A stretch of 64,000 nt of DNA, taken from the NCBI GenBank assembly GCA_019636095.1, contig JAHBYF010000002.1:186001-250000 (forward strand). Reading direction: 5' to 3'. Each line of letters opens with the position of its first letter. Position 1 is the first letter of the stretch. Positions 27,686 to 37,051 of the stretch are shown here, in pieces. Both the position numbers and the translations under genes were made by a program. The notes under the pieces are model-generated. The model had not been told where the DNA came from, ran no database searches, and worked only from the letters and a program-made list of their open reading frames with translations. The DNA comes from Hyphomonadaceae bacterium (GTDB lineage Bacteria; Pseudomonadota; Alphaproteobacteria; Caulobacterales; Aquidulcibacteraceae).

Positions 27686-29481
27686 AGGGTGCGTTGGAGG
27701 CAGACGCTTTCGTCAACGCTGCGCGGGAGCTGCTAAACCAAAATGATGCGGTGGGTGCTGAGCGCATTTTGGCGCCTGTTATCCCACAGTTCAAAGCGGA
27801 CGCGCCCGTCCAGCACCTGATGGGGCAGATCAAAAAAGCGCAGGGACAACTCACAGAGGCCGAACGCTATTTCCGAGCGGCGATCGCTCACGATTTGAAA
27901 TCGGGCCAGTACTACAACGAACTCGGGCTCATCCTGCAGGCGCGGGGCGCCTACGCCGAGGCAATCAAGATTTTCCGCGCGGCGTCAGCGCTTGTGCCAA
28001 GCATGTTGATGGTGCGGGTTAACATCGTGCGCTGTCTTATGGCGCTTGGAGAGCTAGCGGACGCCGAGCGCGAGGCGCGTGAGTACATTGCGATCGCGCC
28101 GGGCGCCGATAGCCTGACATTGCTGGGCACGGTGCAGCAGGCGCAGGAGCGCCATCAAGAGGCTTTGGCTACGGCCGAAGCGGCGTTGAAGTACGGGCCA
28201 AACCTACGCGGACTGCGATACAACTATGCGACCGCGCTTGAAAAAGTTGGACGCGGCGCCGAGGCGCTTGGCGTGTTCGAAAAGCTGGCGCGGCAGGAGT
28301 TGGATACGCCCGACTTGGCGTTGCACTTTTCTCGTGCGCTCTTCGCCGAGGGTCGCAAGGCTGAAGCCGAAGTGATCGCCGCAAAGGCGATTGAGCTGTG
28401 GCCGCAAGTGGCGGCATTGCACAGCTCGCTGTCGCGAATGCGTCAATTAGGCGGTGCGGCGGAGAACAGCGTCGCAGCAAACGAGGCCGTGATACAGCAG
28501 TTTCCGAGAGACCTCTCGCTGCGGCTTGCATGCGCGGACGCGCTCCACCGCGGCGGCCATAATGCGAAGGCCTTCAATGTGCTTGAGGAGGCGCTGAGAT
28601 TGGCGCCGGATTCGCCCGTCCTGCTGAATGCGTTGGGTGTTGTTCTGGACGAATTGGACCGCCCGCTCGATGGCCTGAAGGCGCTGCGGCGCGCAGCCGA
28701 AATTGCGCCCTCACGGACCGCGCAACGCAACCTGCTTTCGACGCTGCTGCGCGCCAGTCAGCCGGAAGAGGTGTTGCGGATTGTCAACGAGCTACGCGTC
28801 GAACAACCACATGAACAGTACCTGATCGCGTGCGCCACCACCGCGATGCGGATGCTCGATCACCCCGAATATCGTGTCTGGTGCGATTATGATCGTTTCG
28901 TGCGCACCTATGAGATCGCGCCGCCACATGGCTTCTTCACGACGGAGGCGTTCAATGCAGGGCTCGCTGTGTTCCTGCGTGGGCAGCACAAGACCAACGC
29001 GCATCCGCTCGACCAGCATTTGCCGCATGGGACGCAAACAGGAAGAGGCTTGCTCACCATGGATGAGCCGGTGATCAAGCATTTCTTGGCTGCGATGGAT
29101 GTCGCAATCCGCGATTATGTCGGGCGCCTGCGCGACACCGACCCGATGGGCGCTCGGCGATCGAAGCATTCACGCTACAGCGCGCTGTGGTCGGTTCGGC
29201 TCACTGACGGAGGATACCAGCCCAACCATGTTCATGATCGTGGTTGGATCAGCTCCGCCTACTTTGTCTCGGTCATGCCAGGAGAGCGGCCGAAGGACCC
29301 GCGGGCTGGATGGCTCAAGTTCGGGGAGGCCAACAGAGCGCCCCCTGGTTGCGGTCCTGAGAAATTCATTGAGCCCCATCCGGGCACGTTGGTGCTGTTT
29401 CCCTCGTACATGTGGCACGGAACGCTGCCCTTCGAGGGCGCCGAGCGGCTCAGCATGGCGTTTGATATGACGCCAGGCTGA
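27682..29481 (+). CDS. TPR protein with C-terminal 2OG-Fe(II) oxygenase domain
   Basis: This 599-residue protein has tetratricopeptide repeats over roughly residues 1-380 (for example EAERYFRAAIAHDLKSGQYY). The C-terminal domain resembles the putative 2OG-Fe(II) oxygenase family 5. It has QPNHVHDRGWISSAYFVSV (about residue 515) with the HxH pair, and GTLVLFPSYMWHGTLPF near 575 with a further His, plus an Arg two turns later for the co-substrate. These domains probably hydroxylate a protein or small molecule; the substrate is unknown. It overlaps rluC by ATGA and is followed by an ATP12 gene and a paralogue at 30250-31734. Confidence 0.85.
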   Translation: MKGALEADAFVNAARELLNQNDAVGAERILAPVIPQFKADAPVQHLMGQIKKAQGQLTEAERYFRAAIAHDLKSGQYYNELGLILQARGAYAEAIKIFRAASALVPSMLMVRVNIVRCLMALGELADAEREAREYIAIAPGADSLTLLGTVQQAQERHQEALATAEAALKYGPNLRGLRYNYATALEKVGRGAEALGVFEKLARQELDTPDLALHFSRALFAEGRKAEAEVIAAKAIELWPQVAALHSSLSRMRQLGGAAENSVAANEAVIQQFPRDLSLRLACADALHRGGHNAKAFNVLEEALRLAPDSPVLLNALGVVLDELDRPLDGLKALRRAAEIAPSRTAQRNLLSTLLRASQPEEVLRIVNELRVEQPHEQYLIACATTAMRMLDHPEYRVWCDYDRFVRTYEIAPPHGFFTTEAFNAGLAVFLRGQHKTNAHPLDQHLPHGTQTGRGLLTMDEPVIKHFLAAMDVAIRDYVGRLRDTDPMGARRSKHSRYSALWSVRLTDGGYQPNHVHDRGWISSAYFVSVMPGERPKDPRAGWLKFGEANRAPPGCGPEKFIEPHPGTLVLFPSYMWHGTLPFEGAERLSMAFDMTPG

Positions 29482-29536
29482 AAATGCGGCGGCGGGTCCC
29501 GCTGCGCATGAATAGAGGTTGGGCTACAATCGTCCG

Positions 29537-30253
29537 GTGACCGACGAAGCGCCAACGCTGCCCCGCCGTTTCTACAAGAAGGCGACCCTCGCCGCGCGCG
29601 ACGAGGGCTTCGGTGTGGCGCTTGACACGCGGACGCTGCGGACGCCGGGTGGGGCTGTTTTCGTGGCGCCAACTCAGGCACTCGCTGCGCTCTGCGCCGG
29701 CGAATGGGAGGTGCAGGGCGAATTTATCGTGCCTGCCACAATGCCCATTTGTCAGCTCGCGTTCGCTACGCTGGATTGGACGATTAAAAATCGGGATCAG
29801 TCGGCGGACTATGTCGCAAAATTCGGCGAAACAGATCTGTGCTGCCATCGCGCGGAGGCGCCTGTTGAGTTGGCGGGTCGGCAAGCCGAAAGATGGGATA
29901 GAATTGTGACGTGGGCCAAGCAGGAACTCAGCGTTGAGCTTCCCGTCGTAACTGGAATCATCGCCGCAAAAGTCGATGCGCGCGCGATTGCAAAGATTCG
30001 AGATCATGCCGCCAGGCTCGATGATTTCCGCTTGACGGCGCTGTCGCAAGCTTCCGGCCTAGCGGGTTCTGCACTCATCGGGTTCGGCGTCGTGCATAAT
30101 TTCCTGAACGCATCAGAGGCATTCGAGGCGGCCGCGTTGGATAATCTTTGGAGCATTGAACATTGGGGCGAAGACGGTGAAGCGCGAGCGCGACTTGATC
30201 GCCAGCGCCGGGAGTTCCAGGACATCACGCGCTATCTTGAGGCGCTGCATTGA
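29537..30253 (+). CDS. ATP12-family F1 ATPase assembly chaperone
   Basis: ATP12 proteins bind the alpha subunit during F1 assembly in mitochondria and alphaproteobacteria. The 238-residue product shows RFYKKATLAARDEGFGVALD at the start, then MPICQLAFATLDWTIKN and ETDLCCHRAEAPVELAGRQ, and ends with a helical region (FEAAALDNLWSIEHWGED). The GTG at 29537 is the likely start; a TTG 18 bases upstream is possible. The gene is wedged between two TPR-oxygenase genes, and its stop overlaps the next start in a TTGA. Confidence 0.9.
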   Translation: MTDEAPTLPRRFYKKATLAARDEGFGVALDTRTLRTPGGAVFVAPTQALAALCAGEWEVQGEFIVPATMPICQLAFATLDWTIKNRDQSADYVAKFGETDLCCHRAEAPVELAGRQAERWDRIVTWAKQELSVELPVVTGIIAAKVDARAIAKIRDHAARLDDFRLTALSQASGLAGSALIGFGVVHNFLNASEAFEAAALDNLWSIEHWGEDGEARARLDRQRREFQDITRYLEALH

Positions 30254-31734
30254 GCGCGGATGCGATCAAGCAAGTGCGCGCCGCTATCGCGGGCGGTGAT
30301 CATCGCCTCGCCGAGCAATTGGCGCGTTCGCTGGTAGCCGAGGACGCGGCGGCCGAGCGTTACGAAGTGTTGGCCAGTGTGTTGCGCGCCCAGGATCGTC
30401 TCGAAGAGGCTTTGGCGGCGGTCGATCAAGCGCTCGCCTTGGATGCGGGTCATATCGTTGCGCTGCACACACGCGCATTCATCCTCAGTCGCCTCGGACG
30501 CTATGTTGAGGCGCTTGGCATCTACGACGCTCTGCTGGCGCGCGGCGTCGTGCAGCCACAGGTGAGCCTCAATCGCAGTGTGGCGCTACTCGGCATGACG
30601 CGCGACGCGGACGCTGAAATCAGCCTCACCGAAGCCATTGAGCGATGGCCGCAGGATGTCGGGCTACAGCACATGCTCGCCAGTCTGCGGTGGATGCGCG
30701 GCGCCGGGGCGGACTTCGCGCGCGATTTTGAAGTCGCCGTGCGAAGCCGGCCCGACGCACTGCAATTGCGCATCGCCCTCGCGGATCTGCTGCGTCGCGC
30801 CGATATGCATGCGCAAGCGGAAATGGTGCTGCGCGAGGGGTTGGCCCGGACACCGACGAACGAAGCGATTCAAGGGTCGCTCGGCGTGGTGTTGGATGAG
30901 ATGGACAGGACTGCTGAGGCCTTGCCGTTCCTTCGCTCGGCGCTGCTGGCGGCGCCAAGCTCTTTGCGGACCCGCGGCAACGTGGTGAGCGCGCTCCTGC
31001 GTCTGGGCCGCGCCGATGAGGCGCTGCGCGAGCTCGGCGTCTTGCGGCGAGTGCAGCCGCTGAACGGCGATTGGATTGCATATGAGGCGATGGCGTACCG
31101 CCAACTCGGCAGCCCGCTCTATCACGACCTTTGCGACTATGACCTGATGGTTCAACCCTTCATGCTTGAGCCGCCACGTGGGTTTTCGTCGATTGGCGAG
31201 TTCAATTCAGCTTTGAAGGAAGTTCTGCAGAGCCTCCACGTGTTGGAGACGCATCCGCTCGACCAATCACTTCGAAACGGGTCGCAGACAACGCGAAGCC
31301 TGCTCACGCTCGATCACCCGATCATCAAGCTCTATCTTGAGGCGCTCAACGAACCGATCCGCGCCTACATCGCGACGATGAAGAAGCCGCACCATCCCTG
31401 GAGCGGACGGAAGTCGCAATCCTTCAAGTTGTCGGGATGTTGGTCAGTGAAGCTCAAGCCCTCGGGTTACCACGTGAACCACTTACACCCAGAAGGATGG
31501 ATCAGCTCCGCCTACTACGTGTCGTTGCCGGAGGTGACAAAGGCCGGCGCGGGACACGAAGGCTGGATCAAATTTGGCGAACCGCGTTGGCCGACGCCAG
31601 GGTGTTCGGTGGAGCGGATCGTGCAGCCGGAAGAGGGAAAATTGGTCCTTTTTCCCTCTTATATGTGGCATGGCACAATACCGTTCTCGCAGGGTGAGCG
31701 CATGACAGCGCCATTCGATGTGATCCCACTCTGA
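30250..31734 (+). CDS. Second TPR protein with 2OG-Fe(II) oxygenase domain
   Basis: This 494-residue paralogue of the 27682-29481 product has TPR repeats over about residues 1-280. Its oxygenase domain has YHVNHLHPEGWISSAYYVS (about residue 410) and KLVLFPSYMWHGTIPF near 465. Conservation with the paralogue is strongest around NHxHxxGWISSAY and LVLFPSYMWHGT, which supports a shared catalytic centre. The TTG start overlaps the ATP12 stop, indicating coupling. Substrate and partner are unknown. Confidence 0.85.
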   Translation: MSADAIKQVRAAIAGGDHRLAEQLARSLVAEDAAAERYEVLASVLRAQDRLEEALAAVDQALALDAGHIVALHTRAFILSRLGRYVEALGIYDALLARGVVQPQVSLNRSVALLGMTRDADAEISLTEAIERWPQDVGLQHMLASLRWMRGAGADFARDFEVAVRSRPDALQLRIALADLLRRADMHAQAEMVLREGLARTPTNEAIQGSLGVVLDEMDRTAEALPFLRSALLAAPSSLRTRGNVVSALLRLGRADEALRELGVLRRVQPLNGDWIAYEAMAYRQLGSPLYHDLCDYDLMVQPFMLEPPRGFSSIGEFNSALKEVLQSLHVLETHPLDQSLRNGSQTTRSLLTLDHPIIKLYLEALNEPIRAYIATMKKPHHPWSGRKSQSFKLSGCWSVKLKPSGYHVNHLHPEGWISSAYYVSLPEVTKAGAGHEGWIKFGEPRWPTPGCSVERIVQPEEGKLVLFPSYMWHGTIPFSQGERMTAPFDVIPL

Positions 31735-31791
31735 CGCGCGTGCTTGTGCGGTGCGGATCAATCCGGCAAAGGACCCGGCTGGGAGACCTCA

Positions 31792-32553
31792 ATGAGTGAC
31801 GAAATTTTGAGCCAGGCCGAGTTCTCGTTGAAGAACAGCGACCCATCGGGCGCCGAGCGCCTGCTGAACCAACAATGGCCCGACATTTCGCGTGCGCCGG
31901 GCGACGCACAACACGCGATGGCGATGGTGCGGATGGCGCAGGGCCGCGGCGATGAGGCAGAGCGCCTTATACGCGCGGCGATCCAAGCGGAGCCGAACTC
32001 TCTGCGCCATCACATCGGTTTGGGGCACATTCTGACAGAAGTCGGCAATCATGCGGGCGCACTGGAAGCCTACACCAGCGCCTCGAAAATCGATCCCAAA
32101 TGGCCCGGTATCTCCGTCGCCCTCTCGCAGGCCTTCTTCAGCCTGGAGCGGTTCAACGACGCCGAGCGCGCTGCGCGGCAAGGCATCGCCAATGCGCCCA
32201 GCTCCGGCGCCTATGAGGCGCTCTCGAACGCGCTTCGCGCGCAAGGGAAGGGGCAAGATGCGTTGACTGCCGCCGAAGAAGCTTTGCGTGCGGATTGGCA
32301 GGATCCCAACGCGCAGCACGCGCGGGCGGCGGCGCTCATGCAGCTCAACCGGCCACAGGAGGCGTTGGCGATCTTTGATGAATTGGTTCAGCGCGGCATC
32401 GATTTGCCCATCCTCCATTTCAACCGTGCGGCGGCTTTAGAGGCGCTTGGCCGGAAGGCTGATGCGCGCAACCTTTACGAGGACGTCGCGCGGCGCTGGC
32501 CGAACTTGCCTAACCTCATGGCGAGCGTGGCGGCGGCGCGTAAACGGCTCTAG
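31792..32553 (+). CDS. Tetratricopeptide repeat protein
   Basis: The 253-residue protein is made almost entirely of TPR-type helices, starting with SQAEFSLKNSDPSGAERLL. It resembles the N-terminal TPR half of the two preceding oxygenases but has no oxygenase domain. The ATG at 31792 follows GGGAGACC, so an upstream in-frame ATG 48 bases earlier is not needed. It may be a remnant or a partner of the preceding proteins. It ends the operon-like run; pccB begins 73 bases downstream. Confidence 0.8.
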   Translation: MSDEILSQAEFSLKNSDPSGAERLLNQQWPDISRAPGDAQHAMAMVRMAQGRGDEAERLIRAAIQAEPNSLRHHIGLGHILTEVGNHAGALEAYTSASKIDPKWPGISVALSQAFFSLERFNDAERAARQGIANAPSSGAYEALSNALRAQGKGQDALTAAEEALRADWQDPNAQHARAAALMQLNRPQEALAIFDELVQRGIDLPILHFNRAAALEALGRKADARNLYEDVARRWPNLPNLMASVAAARKRL

Positions 32554-32626
32554 CGAAAGCTTGCCTCTGCAGGGCCTGGAAGCTACCCCCTGACGCAAGA
32601 GATTTGCGCCGGGAGCCCAAGCGCCC

Positions 32627-34159
32627 ATGAAAGACATCATCGCCAAGCTGGAAGAGAAGCGCGCCGCCGCGCGCGCGGGCGGGGGTGAGAAGCGCCATGC
32701 CGCGCAGCACGCCAAGGGCAAGCTGACGGCGCGCGAGCGCATTGAACTGCTGTTGGACGAAGGCTCGTTCGAGGAGTTCGACATGTTTGTCGAGCACCGC
32801 AGCCACGAGTTCGGCATGGAGAAGACGAAAGTGCCGGGCGACGGCGTCGTCACCGGCTGGGGCACGATCAACGGCCGCCTCGTTTACGTCTTCTCCAAGG
32901 ACTTCACCGTGTTCGGCGGTTCGCTCTCGGGCGCGCACGCGGCCAAGATCTGCAAAGTGCAGGACATGGCGATGAAGAACGGCGCGCCGATCGTCGGCAT
33001 CTTCGACGCCGGCGGCGCGCGCATTCAGGAAGGCGTAGAATCGCTTGCCGGCTACGCCGACATTTTCCAGCGCAACATTCTGGCCTCCGGCGTCATCCCG
33101 CAGATCAGCGTCATCATGGGGCCGTGCGCGGGCGGCGATGTGTATTCGCCGGCGATGACCGACTTCATCTTCATGGTGAAGGACACGAGCTACATGTTCG
33201 TGACCGGCCCGGACGTCGTGAAAACGGTGACGAACGAGGTCGTCACCGCCGAAGAGCTTGGCGGCGCGCGTGTGCATGCAAGCAAATCCGGCGTCGTCGA
33301 CGGCGCCTACGAAAACGATTTCGAGACGCTGACGCAGATGCGCCGTCTCATCGATTTCCTGCCGCTCTCGAACCGGGAGAAGCCGCCGACGCGCCCGCAC
33401 TTCGATGACGTCACACGCGAAGAAACCTCGCTCGATCGCCTGATCCCGGACAACCCGAACAAGCCCTACGACATGAAGGAGCTGGTCGAGAAGGTCGCCG
33501 ACGAGGGCGACTTCTTCGAGATCGGCGCCGACTTCGGCAAGAACATCCTGACCGGCTTCGTCCGCCTCGATGGCTCAACTGTCGGCATCGTCGCCAACCA
33601 GCCGATGGTGCTCGCCGGCGTGCTCGACATCGACGCCTCGCGCAAAGCCGCGCGCTTCGTACGCTTCTGCGACGCCTTCAACATTCCGATCGTCACCTTC
33701 GTCGACGTGCCGGGCTTCCTGCCGGGCACCAAGCAAGAGCTGGGCGGCCTGATCAAGCACGGCGCCAAGCTTTTGTTCGCCTACGGCGAAGCGACGGTGC
33801 CGAAAGTCACGGTGATCACGCGCAAGGCCTATGGCGGCGCCTATGACGTCATGAGTTCGAAGCACCTGCGCGGCGACGTGAACTACGCTTGGCCCAGCGC
33901 GGAGATCGCAGTGATGGGCGCGAAGGGCGCCGTCGAGATCATTTTCCGCGCCGATATCGGTGATCCGGAAAAGATCGCGGCGCGCACGCAGGAATATTCC
34001 GATCGCTTCGCCAATCCGTTCGTGGCCGCGAGCCTGGGCTACGTCGACGACGTCATCATGCCCCGCGAAACCCGCAAACGCATCATCCGCGCGCTCGGCA
34101 CGCTGAAGAACAAGAAGCTAGAGAACCCCTGGAAGAAGCACGACAACATTCCGTTGTGA
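32627..34159 (+). CDS. pccB: Propionyl-CoA carboxylase beta subunit
   Basis: This is the carboxyltransferase subunit that moves CO2 from biotin to propionyl-CoA, giving methylmalonyl-CoA. The 510-residue length is standard. It begins [16 protein letters not shown], has the acyl-CoA-binding glycine-rich [20 protein letters not shown], and [21 protein letters not shown], and in the C-terminal half [18 protein letters not shown] and [20 protein letters not shown]. The alpha (biotin carboxylase) subunit is not in this window. Together they feed the methylmalonyl-CoA route, which in many bacteria depends on B12. Confidence 0.95.
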   Translation: MKDIIAKLEEKRAAARAGGGEKRHAAQHAKGKLTARERIELLLDEGSFEEFDMFVEHRSHEFGMEKTKVPGDGVVTGWGTINGRLVYVFSKDFTVFGGSLSGAHAAKICKVQDMAMKNGAPIVGIFDAGGARIQEGVESLAGYADIFQRNILASGVIPQISVIMGPCAGGDVYSPAMTDFIFMVKDTSYMFVTGPDVVKTVTNEVVTAEELGGARVHASKSGVVDGAYENDFETLTQMRRLIDFLPLSNREKPPTRPHFDDVTREETSLDRLIPDNPNKPYDMKELVEKVADEGDFFEIGADFGKNILTGFVRLDGSTVGIVANQPMVLAGVLDIDASRKAARFVRFCDAFNIPIVTFVDVPGFLPGTKQELGGLIKHGAKLLFAYGEATVPKVTVITRKAYGGAYDVMSSKHLRGDVNYAWPSAEIAVMGAKGAVEIIFRADIGDPEKIAARTQEYSDRFANPFVAASLGYVDDVIMPRETRKRIIRALGTLKNKKLENPWKKHDNIPL

Positions 34160-34165
34160 GGACAA

Positions 34166-34909
34166 TTGGCGAAGCCCCCGCCCAAGAAGCCGACCGAGGA
34201 GTTCGCGCAGTTCAATTTTAGCAATGACGGGCGCGCGCAGAAGGTCGTCGAAAAGTTGCCCGACACGAAAGCCGGGCAAGAAGACGAGATCGGCCGTCGC
34301 TTTGCCGCGGCGCTGTCGATGCGCACGGGTTCGGCGTGGCATTCGCGTCCTCTTGCCGAAGCGGACCACGATTTCTTGCTGGTGAGCGGCGATGCTGAAA
34401 TTGAGGTGCAAGCCGTCGAGATTGTCGCGAAGCGCGACTTTCTTACGCCGATCTCGGCGGAGGCGTGGCGTGACTCTACGCCCGGTTTCACTAGCACCGT
34501 TATGTTCAGCCAAGACGACATTTGGGGCGTTGATCTCGTCAAGCGGCGTCAGGTGATTTGGCAGAAGATCGCGTTGAAGCTTGCCAAGCACTATTCCAAA
34601 CCTGCGCGCCCGTTGTGGCTCTTGGTGTGGACGGTCTACACAGGCCTTCCATTGGCGTGGGTCGAAGCGGGGAAAGTAAAGACGTCCAAGAGCATCTCGT
34701 TCGCGCGTCGCGAGTTGAGCGGCAGTTCTGCCGCACCGTTCGACGAAATATGGGCTTGGGCCGCGCGTGACGAAGCGGTCCGAATTTGGCCAAGCGACGC
34801 GGCCATTGAACCCGATCTCGACAATTATGAAGTGACCCAGACGTCGGCCAGCCCGGGCATCTTCATTCCGGCTTCGGCCATGACGCTCGTGAAGCCCAAA
34901 AAGGGCTAG
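34166..34909 (+). CDS. Hypothetical protein
   Basis: This 247-residue soluble protein follows pccB after 6 bases with a TTG start and a GAGGAC site. The N terminus (MAKPPPKKPTEEFAQFNF) is Lys/Pro-rich. The middle has EVQAVEIVAKRDF and WLLVWTVYTGLP, giving an alternating beta/alpha look. I do not recognise the family. No signal peptide or membrane segment is clear. A nuclease-like fold is conceivable from the E-x-Q-pattern EIEVQAVEIV but cannot be supported from the sequence alone. Confidence 0.7.
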   Translation: MAKPPPKKPTEEFAQFNFSNDGRAQKVVEKLPDTKAGQEDEIGRRFAAALSMRTGSAWHSRPLAEADHDFLLVSGDAEIEVQAVEIVAKRDFLTPISAEAWRDSTPGFTSTVMFSQDDIWGVDLVKRRQVIWQKIALKLAKHYSKPARPLWLLVWTVYTGLPLAWVEAGKVKTSKSISFARRELSGSSAAPFDEIWAWAARDEAVRIWPSDAAIEPDLDNYEVTQTSASPGIFIPASAMTLVKPKKG

Positions 34910-34914
34910 AGTCC

Positions 34915-35124
34915 GTGACGCTCGTAACCCCCGCATCCTTCCCCACCGATCTCCCCGCCATCACTCAACTCTTCCGCGCCTACGCGACGTCGCTTCCGAT
35001 AGATCTCGGCTATCAGGACTTTGACGGCGAGCTAGCTTCGCTCCCCGGCAAGTACGCAGCCCCGCACGGCGCTTACTGCGAGACGCCTGTTGCAGACACG
35101 GTGTTCATGTCGCTCACGCTCTAG
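34915..35124 (+). pseudogene. Truncated GNAT acetyltransferase
   Basis: The 69-codon frame resembles the first third of a small GNAT acetyltransferase: PTDLPAITQLFRAYATSLPIDLGYQDFDGELASLPGKY matches the usual beginning (region named; residues 10-47). The acetyl-CoA-binding motif is missing, since the frame ends in a stop immediately before a REP-like element at 35125. It is probably a remnant left when the 3' part was lost. Confidence 0.65.
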
Positions 35125-35289
35125 CCTTCTCCACCGCGAGGGGGAGAAGGTGGTCGCGCAGCGACCGGATGAGGGGGCGTCAATCAGGATCAAGCGCGCG
35201 CGTTAGTGACGGCGCCTTGTTCTGAGCCTCGCCCCCTCACCCGGCTCGAGTAAACTCGAACCGACCTCTCCCCCTCGCGGGTGAGAGGT
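35125..35289. repeat. Paired inverted REP-like elements (BIME-like)
   Basis: A unit at 35125-35179 begins with CCTTCTCC-N10-GGAGAAGG (35125-35150), continues with GGTCGC-GCA-GCGACC (35152-35166) and ends in ATGAGGGGGCG. A second, similar unit in inverted orientation occupies 35230-35289 and includes CGCCCCCTCACCCGG and the palindromic CTCGAGTAAACTCGA core. About 50 bases separate the units. This is the organisation of bacterial interspersed mosaic elements; the copy number elsewhere in the genome is unknown. Confidence 0.8.
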
Positions 35290-35982
35290 ACAGCGGTCAA
35301 TCTATCCTCCGCATACGCACCGCCGTTTGCCGGTTGAAGCGCGCGCCCTTGAGGCGCGCTTAGCGCATATCGCTCAAGCACTTGCGCACGTGGGGGCCTG
35401 AAGGCCCGCGCTCCAACTTTGTTGGATACACGCGAACGTATCCCACACCTCCAAACCTCCCTTAGACTGCGCTCCGCCGCACACGGGAGATTTCGAAGAG
35501 CTCCGAAACTTTGGAATGTGCGGCAACGATCGGGATGGTGACCGCTGAAGCTTTGGGTGGTCTGAAAATCTGCTTTCGGGGAGTGAAACCGAAAGGTCCG
35601 GGCGAACGGAACGCCCGCATCCGGAACCGGCAAAAAGGGCATGGAGCTAAGCCCCAAGGGATTTGTCTTCGGTGAGGGCTGATCCCGGAAGCGCACCGTG
35701 CAGGAGGCGACCCCGTTAAAGCGGGGGTTCAACAACTCCTCGGCCCAAGCCGGGAAAGACGATCGCGAAAACGGGGCGCGCGCAGCGCGCGGCGAAGTTC
35801 AGAGATGAGCCTCGCACCCTACAAAGAGACTACTCAGCGCGGAACGCGCGCCCCGTCTCCCACGCTGGGAGCACTCCGTAACGGAGGCTAGAAAGCCGGC
35901 CGTCGCATTCGCGCGTCTAGCGCTCCCGCCGCGCGTCACGCTAGGCTCCGGCATCGCGATGACGGTCCGGGAGGAAACGCCC
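35290..35982. other. Gene-free, hairpin-rich region
   Basis: About 690 bases hold no supported gene. Perfect hairpins follow one another: GGGCC-TGAA-GGCCC (35394-35407), CCAAC-TTT-GTTGG (35413-35425) overlapping GGATAC-N8-GTATCC (35424-35443), CTTTCGG-N9-CCGAAAG (35573-35595), CGGGCG-N7-CGCCCG (35599-35617), ACCCCG with CGGGGGT (35710-35728), CTCCCA-CGC-TGGGAG (35857-35871) and CTCCG-TAA-CGGAG (35874-35886). A 181-codon open frame on the minus strand (35190-35735) also crosses the REP repeat and shows no protein family. It may be a structured RNA or a long repeat; no known RNA family could be recognised. Confidence 0.6.
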
Positions 35983-36100
35983 ATGCGAATTGTCTTTGCT
36001 CTCTGTGTTTCACGCGACAGCGCTGTGTGCGGAATTTACGCCTATGCCGTCGACTGATCAGCGACTCCGCGACATCGTCAACTACACGCCGCGAGGGCGG

Positions 36101-36925
36101 ATGTTGGCCAACGTTACACGCGCCTGCGCCCTGGCGGCGCTGTGCCTGCTTTTCGCGACCGAAGTGACTGCGCAGAGCGCACTCGCGCCGCGCATTGAGC
36201 ACATAGACAGCGAAGATGGCGCTACGTTTGACGCACACGTCTTCGACGCCGGTGCTCAAGCCCGGCGGCGTGGCGCGGTGGTGCTCCTGCATGGCGGCGG
36301 CTGGGTCGCGGGCGACGCCACCTGGGTCTACCCGCGTGCGCGCCGCTTTGCCGAACTCGGCATGCTCACGGTCGCAGTCGACTATCGCCTGGGCAATCCG
36401 CGCTTTGCGACCGCGGACGCGCGCAGCGTGATCCGTTGGCTGCGTGCGCATGCGGCGGAGTTGAACATCGATCCAAACCGCATCGCGGCATACGGCGTTT
36501 CCGCGGGCGGCCAATTGTCGGTGTCAGCGGCGCAGGGCGCAGACGAGTCGGCGCGGCCCAACGCGATCGTCTTAGTTTCGCCAGCGGTCGATTTGGAGCG
36601 TGACGGCTGGTTTGCGCGGCTGGCCGGCGAAGAGGCGGTGCGTGAGCTCTCACCACTCACAAATGTGCGGCCCGGGCTGCCGCCGACTTTGATCCTGCAA
36701 GGCGACGTCGATAGCGAAACGCCACTTCCTGGCGCTCGTCAGTTCTGCGCTGCGATGCAGGCGAATGGCGACCGTTGTGTGCTGAAGGTTTACCAAGGCT
36801 ACGGGCATCTTTTTACACCCGCCGGTATCAACGATCGCGAGACGCCGCAGCCTGACGCGGCCATATCGGCGCAAGCCGGCGCGTTTGCTGAGGCATTCTT
36901 GCTCAATCTCGGATACGCGCCTTAA
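36101..36925 (+). CDS. Exported alpha/beta hydrolase (esterase/lipase-like)
   Basis: The 274-residue product has a signal peptide from MLANVTRACALAALCLLFA to about residue 26 (TAQS). The hydrolase core shows VVLLHGGGWVAGDATWV with the HGGG oxyanion motif of the hormone-sensitive lipase group, AAYGVSAGGQLSVS with the nucleophilic Ser in GVSAGG, LQGDVDSETP with the probable Asp and GYGHLF with the His. The ATG at 36101 follows GAGGGCGG. A stronger site GGAGGAA lies before an ATG at 35983 that opens a signal-peptide-like frame but runs out of frame within 24 codons. Substrate unknown. Confidence 0.88.
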   Translation: MLANVTRACALAALCLLFATEVTAQSALAPRIEHIDSEDGATFDAHVFDAGAQARRRGAVVLLHGGGWVAGDATWVYPRARRFAELGMLTVAVDYRLGNPRFATADARSVIRWLRAHAAELNIDPNRIAAYGVSAGGQLSVSAAQGADESARPNAIVLVSPAVDLERDGWFARLAGEEAVRELSPLTNVRPGLPPTLILQGDVDSETPLPGARQFCAAMQANGDRCVLKVYQGYGHLFTPAGINDRETPQPDAAISAQAGAFAEAFLLNLGYAP

Positions 36926-37051
36926 CGCGTTGTGTTCTCGCTGCGACGAATGACACCGGCAGGGGGCGTGATCGGGGGACGGACGACCAATGCCGCGTGT
37001 TTTGCGATGGGGGCGGTCGCACTGCGGTGGCGACGGGGATAGACACCCTGC

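Noticed and set aside
35190..35735. 181-codon minus-strand open frame in the hairpin-rich region
   Set aside because: It extends over the REP pair and hairpins. Its translation is rich in Arg, Ser and Pro without fold-like periodicity. It is probably a by-product of a conserved repeat.
35390..35890. Group II intron, tmRNA, RNase P or SRP RNA in the hairpin region
   Set aside because: GTGCGGC at 35518 resembles a group II intron start and GAAAGGTCCGGGC resembles the RNase P P4 strand. However, no domain V, no second RNase P conserved region, no tmRNA tag frame and no SRP loop were found.
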